Assembly: GCF_017873135.1 (NCBI RefSeq)
Contig: NZ_JAGGJV010000004.1
Span: 372,001-436,000, forward strand
Direction: 5' to 3'
From: Rhizobium herbae
Lineage (GTDB): Bacteria > Pseudomonadota > Alphaproteobacteria > Rhizobiales > Rhizobiaceae
DNA: 64,000 nucleotides
The position numbers and the translations under genes were made by a program. A model generated the notes under the pieces. That model worked only from the letters and a program-made list of their open reading frames with translations. It was not told the DNA's origin and did no database searches. Of this stretch, positions 8,790-18,093 are shown piece after piece. Position 1 is the first letter of the stretch. Each line of letters starts with the position of its first letter.

Positions 8790-9554
8790 CTACCGGCTAT
8801 CCCGCCCTCGAAAACGGCGTTGGTAGGCCGCATCATAGAGCGAGCTTTCACGGAAATCGGTGGCGCCGAGCGTGCGGCCGACAAAGATCAGCGCCGTGCG
8901 CTCGATCGGATCGGCCGCGACCTTGGCCTCGATATCGGCAAGCGTGCCCCGGATTACTCGTTCATCCGGCCAGGACGCCTTGACGACGATGGCGACCGGG
9001 CAATCCGCGCCGTAAAGCGGCGTTAGTTCCTCGACCACTTGCCCCAGCGCATGGATCGCCAGATGAATGGCCAGCGTCGCGCCTGTGGCACCGAAGCCGG
9101 CCAGCGTCTCGGCATTCGGCATCGGCGATGCACGGCCGGAAACGCGCGTCAGCACGAGGCTCTGGGCGACGGCAGGAATGGTGAGTTCACGGCCAAGGGT
9201 TGCGGCTGCGGCGGCGAATGCCGGAACACCGGGCGTCATCGTGTAGTCGAGCCCATGCTTTTCCAGCCGGCGGACCTGTTCGGCGACGGCGCTCCAGACC
9301 GAGAGATCGCCGGAATGCAACCGCGCGACATCATGGCCTGCTTCCGCTGCTTTCACATATTCCGCCTCAATTTCATCCAGCGACATGGGCGCCGTATCGA
9401 CGATACGCGCTCCCTCTGGGCAATATTGCAGCAGTTCCGGCGAGACGATCGAACCGGCATAGAGGCAGACCGGGCAGCGGGCAATCAGATCGCGGCCGCG
9501 AACGGTGATCAGGTCTGCGGCCCCGGGGCCGGCGCCGATGAAATGAACGGTCAT
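8790..9554 (-). CDS. cobM: Precorrin-4 C11-methyltransferase
   Basis: A 254-residue SAM-dependent methyltransferase of the aerobic cobalamin pathway, converting precorrin-4 to precorrin-5. It has the N-terminal [18 protein letters not shown] loop typical of the tetrapyrrole methylase fold, the central GDLSVWSA segment and [21 protein letters not shown], all matching CobM/CbiF. It is the most downstream gene of the minus-strand cob block, 25 bases after cobL, and it ends exactly against mrpG. The length is normal. Confidence 0.96.
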   Translation of the reverse strand: MTVHFIGAGPGAADLITVRGRDLIARCPVCLYAGSIVSPELLQYCPEGARIVDTAPMSLDEIEAEYVKAAEAGHDVARLHSGDLSVWSAVAEQVRRLEKHGLDYTMTPGVPAFAAAAATLGRELTIPAVAQSLVLTRVSGRASPMPNAETLAGFGATGATLAIHLAIHALGQVVEELTPLYGADCPVAIVVKASWPDERVIRGTLADIEAKVAADPIERTALIFVGRTLGATDFRESSLYDAAYQRRFRGRDSR

Positions 9555-9579
9555 GCTGCTTCCTTTTGAAATTCCGACG

Positions 9580-10821
9580 TCATGGCTTGACCCATGACCA
9601 CTGCGTCACCGGCATCGCGGGGCGCCAGCCGGTCATCGAGCCCACAGGCGAGGCGCGGGCGATATCGATGCGGATCAGCGAGCCGCCCAGCCGGGCATGA
9701 TGCTCCAGAAGCACAGTTTCCATCTGCGTCGTCACGGCATTGGCCACCAGCCGGCCGCCGGAAGCAAGCGCTGCGATCGCCGCCGCCATGACGCCCTCTT
9801 CGCTGCCGCCACCGCCCACAAAGATCGCGTCCGGTCGAGCCAACCCGGCCAGGGCGGCAGGTGCAGAGCCTTGAACGACAGCAAGCCCCGGCACGCCGAA
9901 AAGCGCTGCATTCCTTTTGATGCGTTCTGCACGTTCCGCAGAGCCTTCGATGGCAATCGCCCGCATCGCCGGGGCGGACAGCATCCATTCGATGCCGATC
10001 GAACCCGAGCCCGCGCCGATGTCCCACAAGAGTTCACCGCGTCGTGGCGCCAGAGCCGACAGGGTCAGCGCACGGACCTCGCGTTTTGTGATCTGGCCGT
10101 CATGTTCGAACAGGCCGTCATCCAGTCCTTTGGCCAGCGGCAGAATGCGCGCATCGACACCGGCCACGACCTCGACCGCACAGACGTTGAGCGGGTTGAC
10201 GGATGTGGGTGAAAAGTCAGCCGCAATTTGGGACGTTATCCGCTCGTGGGCGCCACCCAAAGCCTCAAGAACCGTCAATTTCGATTGCCCAAACCCGCTT
10301 GCAGCGAGCAATGCGGCAAGCTCCGCCGGACCATGCTCGTCGGATGTCAGCGCCAAGACGCGGGAACCCGGCTGCAGATGCCGCCGGATCAGATCGAGCG
10401 GACGGCCATGCAGGGAGACCGTCACAGTATCCTGAAGCGCCCAGCCGAGACGGGCAGCGGCAAGACTGAAGGAGGATGGGGCCGGAAGAACGCGCATTTC
10501 CGAGCGATCGATATGCCGCGAGAGCGTCACCCCGACGCCGAAGAAGAAGGGATCGCCCGATGCCAGCACCACGACGGATGTGCCGCGAAGCGCGATCACA
10601 GCCTCGACGGAACGCTCGAACGGACTCAACCAGCGGCGTCTCTCGCCAGTGATGAGAGTTGCGGTGAGTTCAAGATGGCGCGCGCCGCCGAAGACGACCG
10701 AGGCGGCCCCTATACAACGCTTGGCCTCGTCGCCGAGACCCGCTAAACCGTCTTCGCCAAGGCCGATGATCGTCAGCCAAGGCGTAATGCAACCGGTAGA
10801 AAAGGTCTGACCGTCATCCAT
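9580..10821 (-). CDS. cobL: Precorrin-6Y C5,15-methyltransferase (decarboxylating)
   Basis: A 413-residue bifunctional enzyme that methylates precorrin-6Y at C5 and C15 and decarboxylates the C12 acetate, giving precorrin-8X. The N-terminal half is a CbiE-like tetrapyrrole methylase ([22 protein letters not shown]). The C-terminal half is a CbiT-like Rossmann methylase ([25 protein letters not shown]). The frame stays open to 11229, but the family N-terminus begins just after Met at 10821. That ATG lies in the same CATG as the divergent cobK start, so the two genes share their first bases and have no private upstream region. Confidence 0.94.
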   Translation of the reverse strand: MDDGQTFSTGCITPWLTIIGLGEDGLAGLGDEAKRCIGAASVVFGGARHLELTATLITGERRRWLSPFERSVEAVIALRGTSVVVLASGDPFFFGVGVTLSRHIDRSEMRVLPAPSSFSLAAARLGWALQDTVTVSLHGRPLDLIRRHLQPGSRVLALTSDEHGPAELAALLAASGFGQSKLTVLEALGGAHERITSQIAADFSPTSVNPLNVCAVEVVAGVDARILPLAKGLDDGLFEHDGQITKREVRALTLSALAPRRGELLWDIGAGSGSIGIEWMLSAPAMRAIAIEGSAERAERIKRNAALFGVPGLAVVQGSAPAALAGLARPDAIFVGGGGSEEGVMAAAIAALASGGRLVANAVTTQMETVLLEHHARLGGSLIRIDIARASPVGSMTGWRPAMPVTQWSWVKP

Positions 10822-11590
10822 GAGCAAACACCGCATCCTGATCCTCGGCGGCACCACGGAAGCGCGGCAACTCGCTGCCGCTCTGGCCTGTCGCACGGAT
10901 TGCGATTTGCTGCTCTCGCTTGCCGGACGGACGGCGGAGCCCATGGCCCAACCGGTTCCGGTGCGCAGCGGCGGTTTCGGCGGCAGCGACGGACTTGCCA
11001 ACTTCCTCACAGGGGAGAATTTCGAGCTTCTGATCGACGCAACGCATCCCTTTGCAGCGCGCATCTCGCACAACGCGGCGATTGCGGCGGGCAAAACCGG
11101 CATTCCCCTTTTTGCCCTGCGCCGCCCTGCCTGGAAACAGCAGCCTGGCGATCGTTGGACCAGCGTCCGTTCTGTCGCCGATGCGGCCAGTGCACTCGGC
11201 GAATCGCCGAAGCGTGTTTTCCTGGCCATCGGACGACAGGAGGCGTTCCATTTCGAGAGCGCCCCGCAGCATCACTACATCATCCGCAGTGTCGATCCGT
11301 TGATACCGCCCCTCGGCGTTCCCGATGCGCGCTACATCCTCGCCACCGGCCCGTTCGAGGAAGCCGCTGAACGCGGCCTCCTGACGGAGAACCGGATTGA
11401 GGTGATCGTCGCCAAGAACAGCGGCGGCACGGCGACCTACGGCAAGATCGCCGCTGCCCGTGCGCTCGGCATCGCGGTAATCATGGTCGAGCGCCAGCAA
11501 CCGGCCGATGTCCGCGCGGTTTATACTGTCGAAGAAGCGCTCGGCCTTGTCGATCACCTTTTCTCCCCTGAGACGAAGCGTGGCGTATAG
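10820..11590 (+). CDS. cobK: Precorrin-6A reductase
   Basis: A 256-residue NADPH-dependent reductase converting precorrin-6A to precorrin-6Y. It begins with the ILILGGTTEARQLAAAL nucleotide-binding loop and contains LIDATHPFAARISHNA and VAKNSGGTATYGKI, signatures of the CobK/CbiJ family. It is the only plus-strand gene inside the cob block. Its start overlaps that of cobL and its last 37 bases overlap the 3' end of cobJ in antisense. Its transcription must therefore start inside cobL. I see no clear promoter, and a weak AAGG lies about 14 bases before the ATG. Confidence 0.95.
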   Translation: MSKHRILILGGTTEARQLAAALACRTDCDLLLSLAGRTAEPMAQPVPVRSGGFGGSDGLANFLTGENFELLIDATHPFAARISHNAAIAAGKTGIPLFALRRPAWKQQPGDRWTSVRSVADAASALGESPKRVFLAIGRQEAFHFESAPQHHYIIRSVDPLIPPLGVPDARYILATGPFEEAAERGLLTENRIEVIVAKNSGGTATYGKIAAARALGIAVIMVERQQPADVRAVYTVEEALGLVDHLFSPETKRGV

Positions 11591-12318
11591 ACGAGATCGG
11601 ATTTTCCCGGACGGGGAATGATCCTTGTTTCCGGCGAACCGATGATCACGCAGGTCGCCATATCGGCCTTCTGGGCGTCAGCTTCCCCGAGCGGCATGAC
11701 CAGCATGCGCTCATCCGGACGGCCGGCAGCGCGGCCGAAGATCACCGGCGTTTCGGCCGGCAGCACGGTGCGCAGGATGTCGAAGGCCTCGCCCAGTTGC
11801 CAGGGCCGCGCCTTGCTGATCGGATTGTAGAGCGCGATCACCATGCCCGCCTCCGCCACCAATTTCAGGCGCCGGGTGATGATATGCCAGGGCTTTAGAT
11901 TGTCCGAAAGAGAGATGGCGCAGAAATCATGCCCCAGTGGCGCACCGATGCGGGCGGCAACCGCAAGCATGGCGGTAACCCCCGGCACGATGACGAGCTC
12001 CACCGTGCGCCATTCGTCCGGCCCGTTGTCGATCGCCTCGCAAACGGCGGCGGCCATGGCGAAGACACCGGGGTCGCCGCCAGAGACGACGCAGACATTG
12101 GTGCCGGCAATAGCACGAACGAGCGCTGCCTGTGCGCGGTCGAGTTCTTCCCGATTATCCGAGGCAATACGGTTCTGGTCGGGACGCAGCGACAAGCGGT
12201 CGAGGTAGGGGCCATAACCCAGAAAATCGGTTGACTTCGACACGGCATCGACCGCTTCCGGCGTCATTTGCTGTGGCCCACCCGGCCCGGTACCGATCAC
12301 ATATAATGTGCCGCTCAT
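11554..12318 (-). CDS. cobJ: Precorrin-3B C17-methyltransferase
   Basis: A 254-residue SAM-dependent tetrapyrrole methylase that methylates C17 of precorrin-3B and drives ring contraction to precorrin-4. Signatures include YVIGTGPGGPQQMTPEA, VVSGGDPGVFAMAAAV, VIVPGVTAMLAVAARIGAPLGHDF and ALYNPISKARPWQL, all typical of CobJ/CbiH. The start overlaps the cobI stop by four bases. The 3' end overlaps the convergent cobK by 37 bases. Confidence 0.96.
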   Translation of the reverse strand: MSGTLYVIGTGPGGPQQMTPEAVDAVSKSTDFLGYGPYLDRLSLRPDQNRIASDNREELDRAQAALVRAIAGTNVCVVSGGDPGVFAMAAAVCEAIDNGPDEWRTVELVIVPGVTAMLAVAARIGAPLGHDFCAISLSDNLKPWHIITRRLKLVAEAGMVIALYNPISKARPWQLGEAFDILRTVLPAETPVIFGRAAGRPDERMLVMPLGEADAQKADMATCVIIGSPETRIIPRPGKSDLVYTPRFVSGEKR

Positions 12319-13052
12319 GGCCTGCCGCTCCAGCCGGGCACCAGCACCAGCGAGAAATAGGGTGCGATGTCGTCGGCCTTCTCGGCGAGCGGGATCATGG
12401 CGGAATTCGCCATCGTGCCGCGCTCGACATAGACAGCCTGGCCGAGCTTGCCGGCGGCGGCGAGCGCCCGGCGGATCTTCGGCAGGTTGCGGCCGACTTT
12501 CATGATCACGGCGGCTTCGGTATCGCCGAGACGGCGAACGAGTTGGTCTTCGGCCATCGTGCCGGGCAGCACCGAGAGAACATCGTCGCCCTGGACGATC
12601 GGCAGGCCGGCCAGCGACCAGCAGCCGGACATGGCGGTAATGCCCGGAATGACCTCGACCGGAAACCGACCCGCAAGCCGCACATGCAGATGCATGTAGG
12701 AGCCGTAGAACATCGGGTCACCTTCGCTGAGGATGGCAACCGTGCGTCCGGCTTCCAGATGTTCGGCAACGGCAGCCGCCGACGCATCGTAGAAGCCGGT
12801 GATCTGGCTCTTGTAGTCGTCGTGATCCTTGTCGATCTCGACAGTGACTGGATAGTAAAGCGGCAATTCGAGGAGACCCGGCTTCAGCAGCCCATCCACG
12901 ACCGCGCGTCCGTTGCCGCGCCGCCCTTCCTTGGCGAAATAGGCGAGCACATCGGCGGCCTCCAGCGCCCTGACCGCCTTGAGGGTCAGAAGCTCCGGGT
13001 CGCCCGGACCTGTGCCAACGCCGATCAACCTGCCTGCGGACGGCGCGCTCAA
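12315..13052 (-). CDS. cobI: Precorrin-2 C20-methyltransferase
   Basis: A 245-residue SAM-dependent methylase that makes precorrin-3A from precorrin-2. It has GVGTGPGDPELLTLKAVRAL at the N-terminus, ILSEGDPMFYGSYMHLH in the centre and VIPGITAMSGCWSLAGLP, diagnostic for CobI/CbiL. It overlaps cobH upstream and cobJ downstream by four bases each, so the three are translationally coupled in one operon. Confidence 0.96.
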   Translation of the reverse strand: MSAPSAGRLIGVGTGPGDPELLTLKAVRALEAADVLAYFAKEGRRGNGRAVVDGLLKPGLLELPLYYPVTVEIDKDHDDYKSQITGFYDASAAAVAEHLEAGRTVAILSEGDPMFYGSYMHLHVRLAGRFPVEVIPGITAMSGCWSLAGLPIVQGDDVLSVLPGTMAEDQLVRRLGDTEAAVIMKVGRNLPKIRRALAAAGKLGQAVYVERGTMANSAMIPLAEKADDIAPYFSLVLVPGWSGRP

Positions 13053-13681
13053 AGACCCGGCCTCGCCAGCGAATTGACGGCCGCCGCGGTCATCGCACTG
13101 CCGCCGAGACGGCCGCGCACGATGGCATAGGGTACGCCATAGGAATTTTCAGCCAGCGCATCCTTGGATTCCGCGGCACCGACAAAGCCAACCGGCATGC
13201 CGATGATCGCCGCCGGCTTCGGTGCACCGTCTCGCAACAGTTCCAGCAGAAAGAAAAGTGCTGTCGGCGCGTTGCCAATGGCAACCACGGATCCGGCCAG
13301 ACGCTCGACCCAGAGTTTTAGCGCCGCCGCGGAGCGGGTATTGCCGATTTCGCTGGCGATTTCCGCAGTCCTTGGCTCCCGAAGGGTACAGACGACCTCA
13401 TTGTCGGCCGGAAGGCGCGCGCGGGTGATCCCGTGGGAGACCATGAAGGCATCGCAGAAAATCGGCGCACCTTTTTTCAGGGCCTGACGCGCTGCCGGAA
13501 CGAAACCCGGAGAGAACTCGAAATATTGCGCGGCATCGACCAGCCCACAGGCATGCACCATGCGGACGGCCAGATCGGCCTCTTCATCGGAAAAGCGCGA
13601 AAGATCGGCTTCGTTGCGGATGATGGCAAACGAGCGCTCGTAGATGGCATCGCCATCCCGGATGTAATCGTATTCAGGCAT
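13049..13681 (-). CDS. cobH: Precorrin-8X methylmutase
   Basis: A 210-residue enzyme that moves the C11 methyl group to C12, turning precorrin-8X into hydrogenobyrinic acid. The family stretch FCDAFMVSHGITRARLP carries the catalytic His, and IGNAPTALFFLLELL and GMPVGFVGAAESKDAL are typical of CobH/CbiC. It starts two bases after cobG and overlaps cobI by four bases. Confidence 0.96.
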   Translation of the reverse strand: MPEYDYIRDGDAIYERSFAIIRNEADLSRFSDEEADLAVRMVHACGLVDAAQYFEFSPGFVPAARQALKKGAPIFCDAFMVSHGITRARLPADNEVVCTLREPRTAEIASEIGNTRSAAALKLWVERLAGSVVAIGNAPTALFFLLELLRDGAPKPAAIIGMPVGFVGAAESKDALAENSYGVPYAIVRGRLGGSAMTAAAVNSLARPGL

Positions 13682-13683
13682 CT

Positions 13684-15060
13684 CTATCCCTGTTGAACCG
13701 CGGTTGTGATCACGTCCGCTCCGAGCCGTGTAAGGCAGGACCGTGCCGATTCGCCAGCCTGTTTCCCCTCGGACACCAGCTTGTGGAGGTGCGCCATCGC
13801 GGTTCTTATCTTGTTTTCTTCGATGTAGGCGTTTGGCGCAGCGAAAGCAGGGCCATTTACGACAAGCCCATAGCCTATTGACGCAGCCGTGATCGTCAGC
13901 GCCGAGGCGGACGGTTTTGCGCAGCCCTTTGTGCAGCCGGAGACATGAACCGTCAGCGATCCGTCGAGCAGCGACGGTGCGGTATCGATTACCATTTGCG
14001 CTATCGCTCTCGTATCGATCAAAGCTGAAGCACAGGCCCCCATGCCGGCGCAGGCGGCGATGTGATTGCGCGGGTCGCGCGGGAAGGCCCGCAACCCGTG
14101 TCCGAGTGCCAAGGCCTGCGCGACGGCTATCCGATCAGCGGCAATTCCGATCACCATCATTGCATGGCCGGCCGCCAGCCGGATTTCAGTTGCGCCGACA
14201 ATCTCCAGCGCCTCAAGAAATGTTCGAAGGCCCTGCACCTGAATCTGACCGAATGCAAGGCCAACACCCAGAATAGAACGACCTGCGCCAAGCTCATGGA
14301 TGCCGGCAGAATTCGGTGCGGGCTTCATTGACTCGATGTCATGGGGATCGACCACCGAAGCCAAACGGACGTTGAAAGCCGCAGGATCAATATCTCGGGC
14401 ACGAGCGTCTTTCCCCATCAAGGCAAGGCTTTCGAGAATGTCCATGACGGCCGGAACGACAGCGGCTTCCTCCAGGGTAGCAATCCGTAGGGCCGTTGCT
14501 TCCGTGCCGGCAAGAGCCAGCAGCCAGAGTATCTTTCCGCCGGTACGAACGGCGCGCAGGCGGATATCGGCTGTCAGTTCACCGAGATTCAGGCGGCCGC
14601 CGCCATCGATGACGATGGAGAGTTTCGGCGCCAGGCTCAGCGGCGGCTGATGTGCCGCGACTGTTAAACGGAGCCGCTCTGCAAGGAAAACGGGATTGGC
14701 AATTTCGGAAGGGTCCAGCCCGGCCAGAGGCGGCGTTTCGATCGCAAGGCCTTCCGCGATCTCTATCCCGGCATCAGCTATCTTTTCAGCCAGCAGCGGC
14801 ACCGTTTCCGCCGTCAGCCCGCGGATCTGCAGATTGCCACGCGCCGTGATTTCGAGAATACCGTTTCCGCAGAACGCGGCTGCGTTCGCGATCTCGATCA
14901 GTTCGCCAGGCGTGAATCCCGGCCTGACGGGCCGCAGGCGCACCAGGAGACCGTCGCCGGTCACCATCGGCGTCGCGAGTGACGGACAGGCTCCACGGCG
15001 CATCGGTGATCGATGCCCCGAATCCGTCGATCCCTCAAATGGTGCGGCACAGAACGTCAT
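13684..15060 (-). CDS. cobG: Precorrin-3B synthase
   Basis: A 458-residue oxygen-dependent Fe-S monooxygenase that hydroxylates precorrin-3A and forms the gamma-lactone of precorrin-3B. It has the sulfite/nitrite-reductase fold with two ferredoxin-like halves. The cluster ligands are visible as CAGMGAC (C-x5-C) and GCTKGC (C-x3-C). Presence of cobG marks the aerobic route of B12 synthesis. The gene is 133 bases downstream of cobF and two bases upstream of cobH. I looked for a cobalamin riboswitch in the 133-base gap and found none. Confidence 0.95.
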   Translation of the reverse strand: MTFCAAPFEGSTDSGHRSPMRRGACPSLATPMVTGDGLLVRLRPVRPGFTPGELIEIANAAAFCGNGILEITARGNLQIRGLTAETVPLLAEKIADAGIEIAEGLAIETPPLAGLDPSEIANPVFLAERLRLTVAAHQPPLSLAPKLSIVIDGGGRLNLGELTADIRLRAVRTGGKILWLLALAGTEATALRIATLEEAAVVPAVMDILESLALMGKDARARDIDPAAFNVRLASVVDPHDIESMKPAPNSAGIHELGAGRSILGVGLAFGQIQVQGLRTFLEALEIVGATEIRLAAGHAMMVIGIAADRIAVAQALALGHGLRAFPRDPRNHIAACAGMGACASALIDTRAIAQMVIDTAPSLLDGSLTVHVSGCTKGCAKPSASALTITAASIGYGLVVNGPAFAAPNAYIEENKIRTAMAHLHKLVSEGKQAGESARSCLTRLGADVITTAVQQG

Positions 15061-15193
15061 TACGGGTGGTTGGCCATCCTCAGTGTTTCAAGGCGCAATC
15101 AATACGCCGGGCCGTCAATACAGTCATTCTACAGCACACACAAACCGGCCGCCATGCCACTTTGCAAAGCAACCGCGCACCCTGGTACAACGG

Positions 15194-15964
15194 CTACTCT
15201 TCGAAATCCGCGCCCTTCTGCAGGAGATAGATATCCATGATCCAGCCATGCCGCGCCCGAGCCTCGGCTCTGGATGCCAGGATATCCTCCTTCACCTCGG
15301 CCAGCCGGCCGGAAATGACGATCTCCTGTTCCGTGCCGAGATAGGCGCCCCAGTAGATACGCGCATCCGGATCCTCGATCCTCATGAAGGCCTGCTCGCC
15401 GTCAAGCATGACGACGACAGTCTCGCTTCTCTGTGGAAAGCTCTCCGAAAGACGCCGTCCGGTGGTGATCTCGACAGGCTTGCCGACGAGATTGAGCGGT
15501 ATCCTGTGGCTGGCGGCCAGCGCCTGGATGCTGGTGATGCCGGGAATGACCGAGTAGTCGAAAGCCACCGTTTCCAATGCCCGGACACGCTCGATGATGC
15601 GGATCGTGCTGTCATAGAGCATCGGATCGCCCCAGACGAGAAAGGCACCGGTCTGCCCCTCGCCGAGCTCTTCGAGCAGCAGGCGTTCGTAAGCCGTAGC
15701 GATCGCCGCGTGCCATTGATCGACACTCTGGTGATAGGAACGATCCGCTGTCTGGCGGACGGGAATCGCGAATTCCACCACCCGGCTGTCCGGCCGGGTG
15801 ACGTAACGCGAAACGATGTCACGGCGGATGCCGGCAAGCTGCGCTTTTGCCTCGCCTTTCGTGGGGATGAACAGGGTATTCGCGGCGTTGAGAGCGTTGA
15901 TCGCCTGCACGGTCATATGCTCGGGATTGCCGGTACCGATGCCCACGATCAGAACGTTTTTCAT
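15194..15964 (-). CDS. cobF: Precorrin-6A synthase (deacetylating)
   Basis: A 256-residue SAM-dependent methylase that methylates C1 of precorrin-5 and removes the acetyl group, giving precorrin-6A. The N-terminus KNVLIVGIGTGNPEHMTVQ and the segments FLVWGDPMLYD and SVIPGITSIQALAASHRIPLN fit the CobF family. The frame is open 20 codons further upstream, but the family N-terminus and usual length fit the ATG at 15964. It is the first gene of the minus-strand cob block. Confidence 0.93.
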   Translation of the reverse strand: MKNVLIVGIGTGNPEHMTVQAINALNAANTLFIPTKGEAKAQLAGIRRDIVSRYVTRPDSRVVEFAIPVRQTADRSYHQSVDQWHAAIATAYERLLLEELGEGQTGAFLVWGDPMLYDSTIRIIERVRALETVAFDYSVIPGITSIQALAASHRIPLNLVGKPVEITTGRRLSESFPQRSETVVVMLDGEQAFMRIEDPDARIYWGAYLGTEQEIVISGRLAEVKEDILASRAEARARHGWIMDIYLLQKGADFEE

Positions 15965-16323
15965 GTCCAAGCCTTTGCCACGCGACGTTTCCGCGTCTTT
16001 GGCCGATTGAACGATTGAACGCAAGACTACGATTGCCGGAAGAACGGCGAAGTGACCGATATAAGCGGCTGGTCTATGCAGCCAAGTATCCGGTTAAGCA
16101 CGACAAATATTTTTAAAGAAACACGAGAGAAATCATGGCAATATTCAGACAGATCCATTAAGACCGCGAAAAATTCATACATTTAGCACAAAAAAGCCGG
16201 AAACGGACGCGCAATAGCAGGTTCCCCAGGTGACAGACCCCCAGGTAATGTGACTTTAGAAAAATTGTGGCACATTGGTGCATTCTATTTGAGACCGCTA
16301 GCGTCTCGCGAGGGCCCTCTACA
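15965..16323. promoter_or_regulatory. Divergent promoter region cobF / type I secretion, with a short direct repeat
   Basis: An AT-richer gap of about 360 bases between the divergent cobF and secretion ATPase genes. CCCCAGGT occurs twice in the same orientation (16224-16231 and 16239-16246), 15 bases apart, about 80-100 bases before the secretion gene start; a tandem activator or repressor site is possible. No B12-box or other riboswitch core is recognisable upstream of cobF. A partial resemblance at about 16066-16082 fails in its second half. Confidence 0.35.
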
Positions 16324-18093
16324 GTGAATAACAATTCGAGAAGCAAAGTGAACGCGTCCGACCCGGGCGAAGCCCTGTGGAACTGCAAGGCAGGCTTCAT
16401 CGGCATCTTTCTCGCCAGCGCGCTTGTCAACATTCTCTATCTGACCGGCTCCTTCTTCATGCTGGAAGTATATGACCGGGTACTGCCAAGCAGAAGCATC
16501 CCAACGCTGATCGCTCTGTGCCTGCTCGCTCTGCTGCTCTACGCCTTCCAGGGTGCCTTCGAAATGGTGCGCGGCCGCATGCTCGTGCGCATTGCCGGAG
16601 CCCTCGACGAAGCGATGAGCGCGCGGATCTATCGCGCCGTGGTCCAGGCGCCGCTGAAACTGCGCACCCAGGGCGATGGCCTGCAGGCATTGCGGGATTT
16701 CGACCAAGTTCGCTCGTTCCTTTCGGGCACCGGTCCGGCCGCCTTCTTCGATCTGCCCTGGCTTCCGTTCTACATCGGCATCTGCTTCCTGTTCCATCCG
16801 CTGATCGGCATCGTCGCGATCGTCGGTTCGATCATCCTCATCGCCCTCACCTTCCTGACGAACCGTGGAACACAAGGCCCGTCGAAGAAGGCATCCGAGG
16901 CGGGCAACCATCGCAATGCCTTCGCGCAGGCTTCGCATCGCAACGCCGAAGTCATGCAGGCCATGGGCATGATGGGCCGCATGTCGCAGCTTTGGGATCT
17001 GCGGAACAACAACTACCGGGAACAGAACCGCGAGACGTCCGACGTCGGCAACGGTTATGGCGCCCTGTCCAAAGTGTTCCGAATGGCATTGCAATCCGCC
17101 GTTCTGGCAACCGGCGCGGTCCTCGTCATCGAGGGGCTGGCATCGCCGGGCATCATCATCGCAGGCTCCATCCTGACCGCCCGTGCCCTGGCGCCGGTGG
17201 AGCTGGCAATCGGCAACTGGCGCGGCTACGTTGCCTGCCGCCAGAGCTGGCAGCGTTTGAAGGAGCTTTTGAAGGCTCTGCCGGAACGCGACGCACCCTT
17301 GGAACTGCCCGTGCCCAAGGAAAAGCTGAGTGCGGAAGGTCTCGCAGGCGGCCCTCCCGGTGCGCAGCGTCTAACCTTCGCCGAAGTCAATTTCGCCGTG
17401 AAAGCCGGCAGCGCGCTCGGCGTCATCGGGCCCAGTGCATCGGGCAAATCCTCCCTTGCGCGTGCCCTGATCGGCATCTGGCCGGCATTTCGTGGCTCTG
17501 TTCGCCTCGACGGCGCAGCGCTCGACCAATGGGATGGCGACAGGCTCGGCCGCAGCATCGGCTACCTGCCGCAGGACGTCGAGCTTTTTGCCGGCACCGT
17601 TGCCCAGAATATCGCACGCTTTACCGAAAATGCGTCATCGGATGCTATCGTTTCCGCTGCCCGTGCAGCGCGCGTCCACGACCTTATCCTCAAGCTGCCG
17701 AATGGCTATGAAACCGAGATCGGCGAAGGCGGGGCCGCACTTTCGGCCGGTCAGCGCCAGCGTGTGGCTCTCGCCCGCGCTCTTTTCGGCGACCCCTTCC
17801 TCGTTGTCCTCGACGAGCCGAACTCCAATCTCGACGCAGAGGGCGAACAGGCGCTCAGCGAGGCGATCATGAGCGTGCGGGCACGCAGCGGCATCGTCAT
17901 CGTCATCGCCCACCGGCCAAGCGCGCTCGCTGCCGTGGACATGGTGCTGATGATGAACGAGGGACGTATGCAGGCATTCGGGCCGAAGGACGAGGTACTC
18001 GCGCAGATCCTGCGCAAGGAAAACCGCCAGCCGCAAATCGCAAGCCCCGCATCGCTGAAAGTCGTGGGTGAAGGACAGGAGTCCGCATCGTGA
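16324..18093 (+). CDS. Type I secretion ABC transporter (permease/ATPase)
   Basis: A 589-residue inner-membrane exporter half-transporter of the PrtD/PrsD/HlyB group without an N-terminal peptidase domain. Membrane helices occupy about 20-300. The nucleotide-binding domain has Walker A GPSASGKSS (369-377), signature LSAGQRQ (473-479) and Walker B LVVLDEPNSNLD (493-504). Such proteins pair with an HlyD-like adaptor and TolC to export RTX-type proteins through both membranes. GTG at 16324 is preferred because GAGGG lies nine bases upstream; the frame is open to a GTG at 16267. The adaptor gene overlaps its stop. No candidate substrate lies nearby, so which protein it exports is unknown. Confidence 0.9.
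   Translation: MNNNSRSKVNASDPGEALWNCKAGFIGIFLASALVNILYLTGSFFMLEVYDRVLPSRSIPTLIALCLLALLLYAFQGAFEMVRGRMLVRIAGALDEAMSARIYRAVVQAPLKLRTQGDGLQALRDFDQVRSFLSGTGPAAFFDLPWLPFYIGICFLFHPLIGIVAIVGSIILIALTFLTNRGTQGPSKKASEAGNHRNAFAQASHRNAEVMQAMGMMGRMSQLWDLRNNNYREQNRETSDVGNGYGALSKVFRMALQSAVLATGAVLVIEGLASPGIIIAGSILTARALAPVELAIGNWRGYVACRQSWQRLKELLKALPERDAPLELPVPKEKLSAEGLAGGPPGAQRLTFAEVNFAVKAGSALGVIGPSASGKSSLARALIGIWPAFRGSVRLDGAALDQWDGDRLGRSIGYLPQDVELFAGTVAQNIARFTENASSDAIVSAARAARVHDLILKLPNGYETEIGEGGAALSAGQRQRVALARALFGDPFLVVLDEPNSNLDAEGEQALSEAIMSVRARSGIVIVIAHRPSALAAVDMVLMMNEGRMQAFGPKDEVLAQILRKENRQPQIASPASLKVVGEGQESAS

Noticed and set aside
16060..16090. GGCTGGTCT segment resembling part of a B12-box before cobF
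   Set aside because: Only about half of the box fits and the other conserved riboswitch elements are absent, so I do not call a riboswitch.
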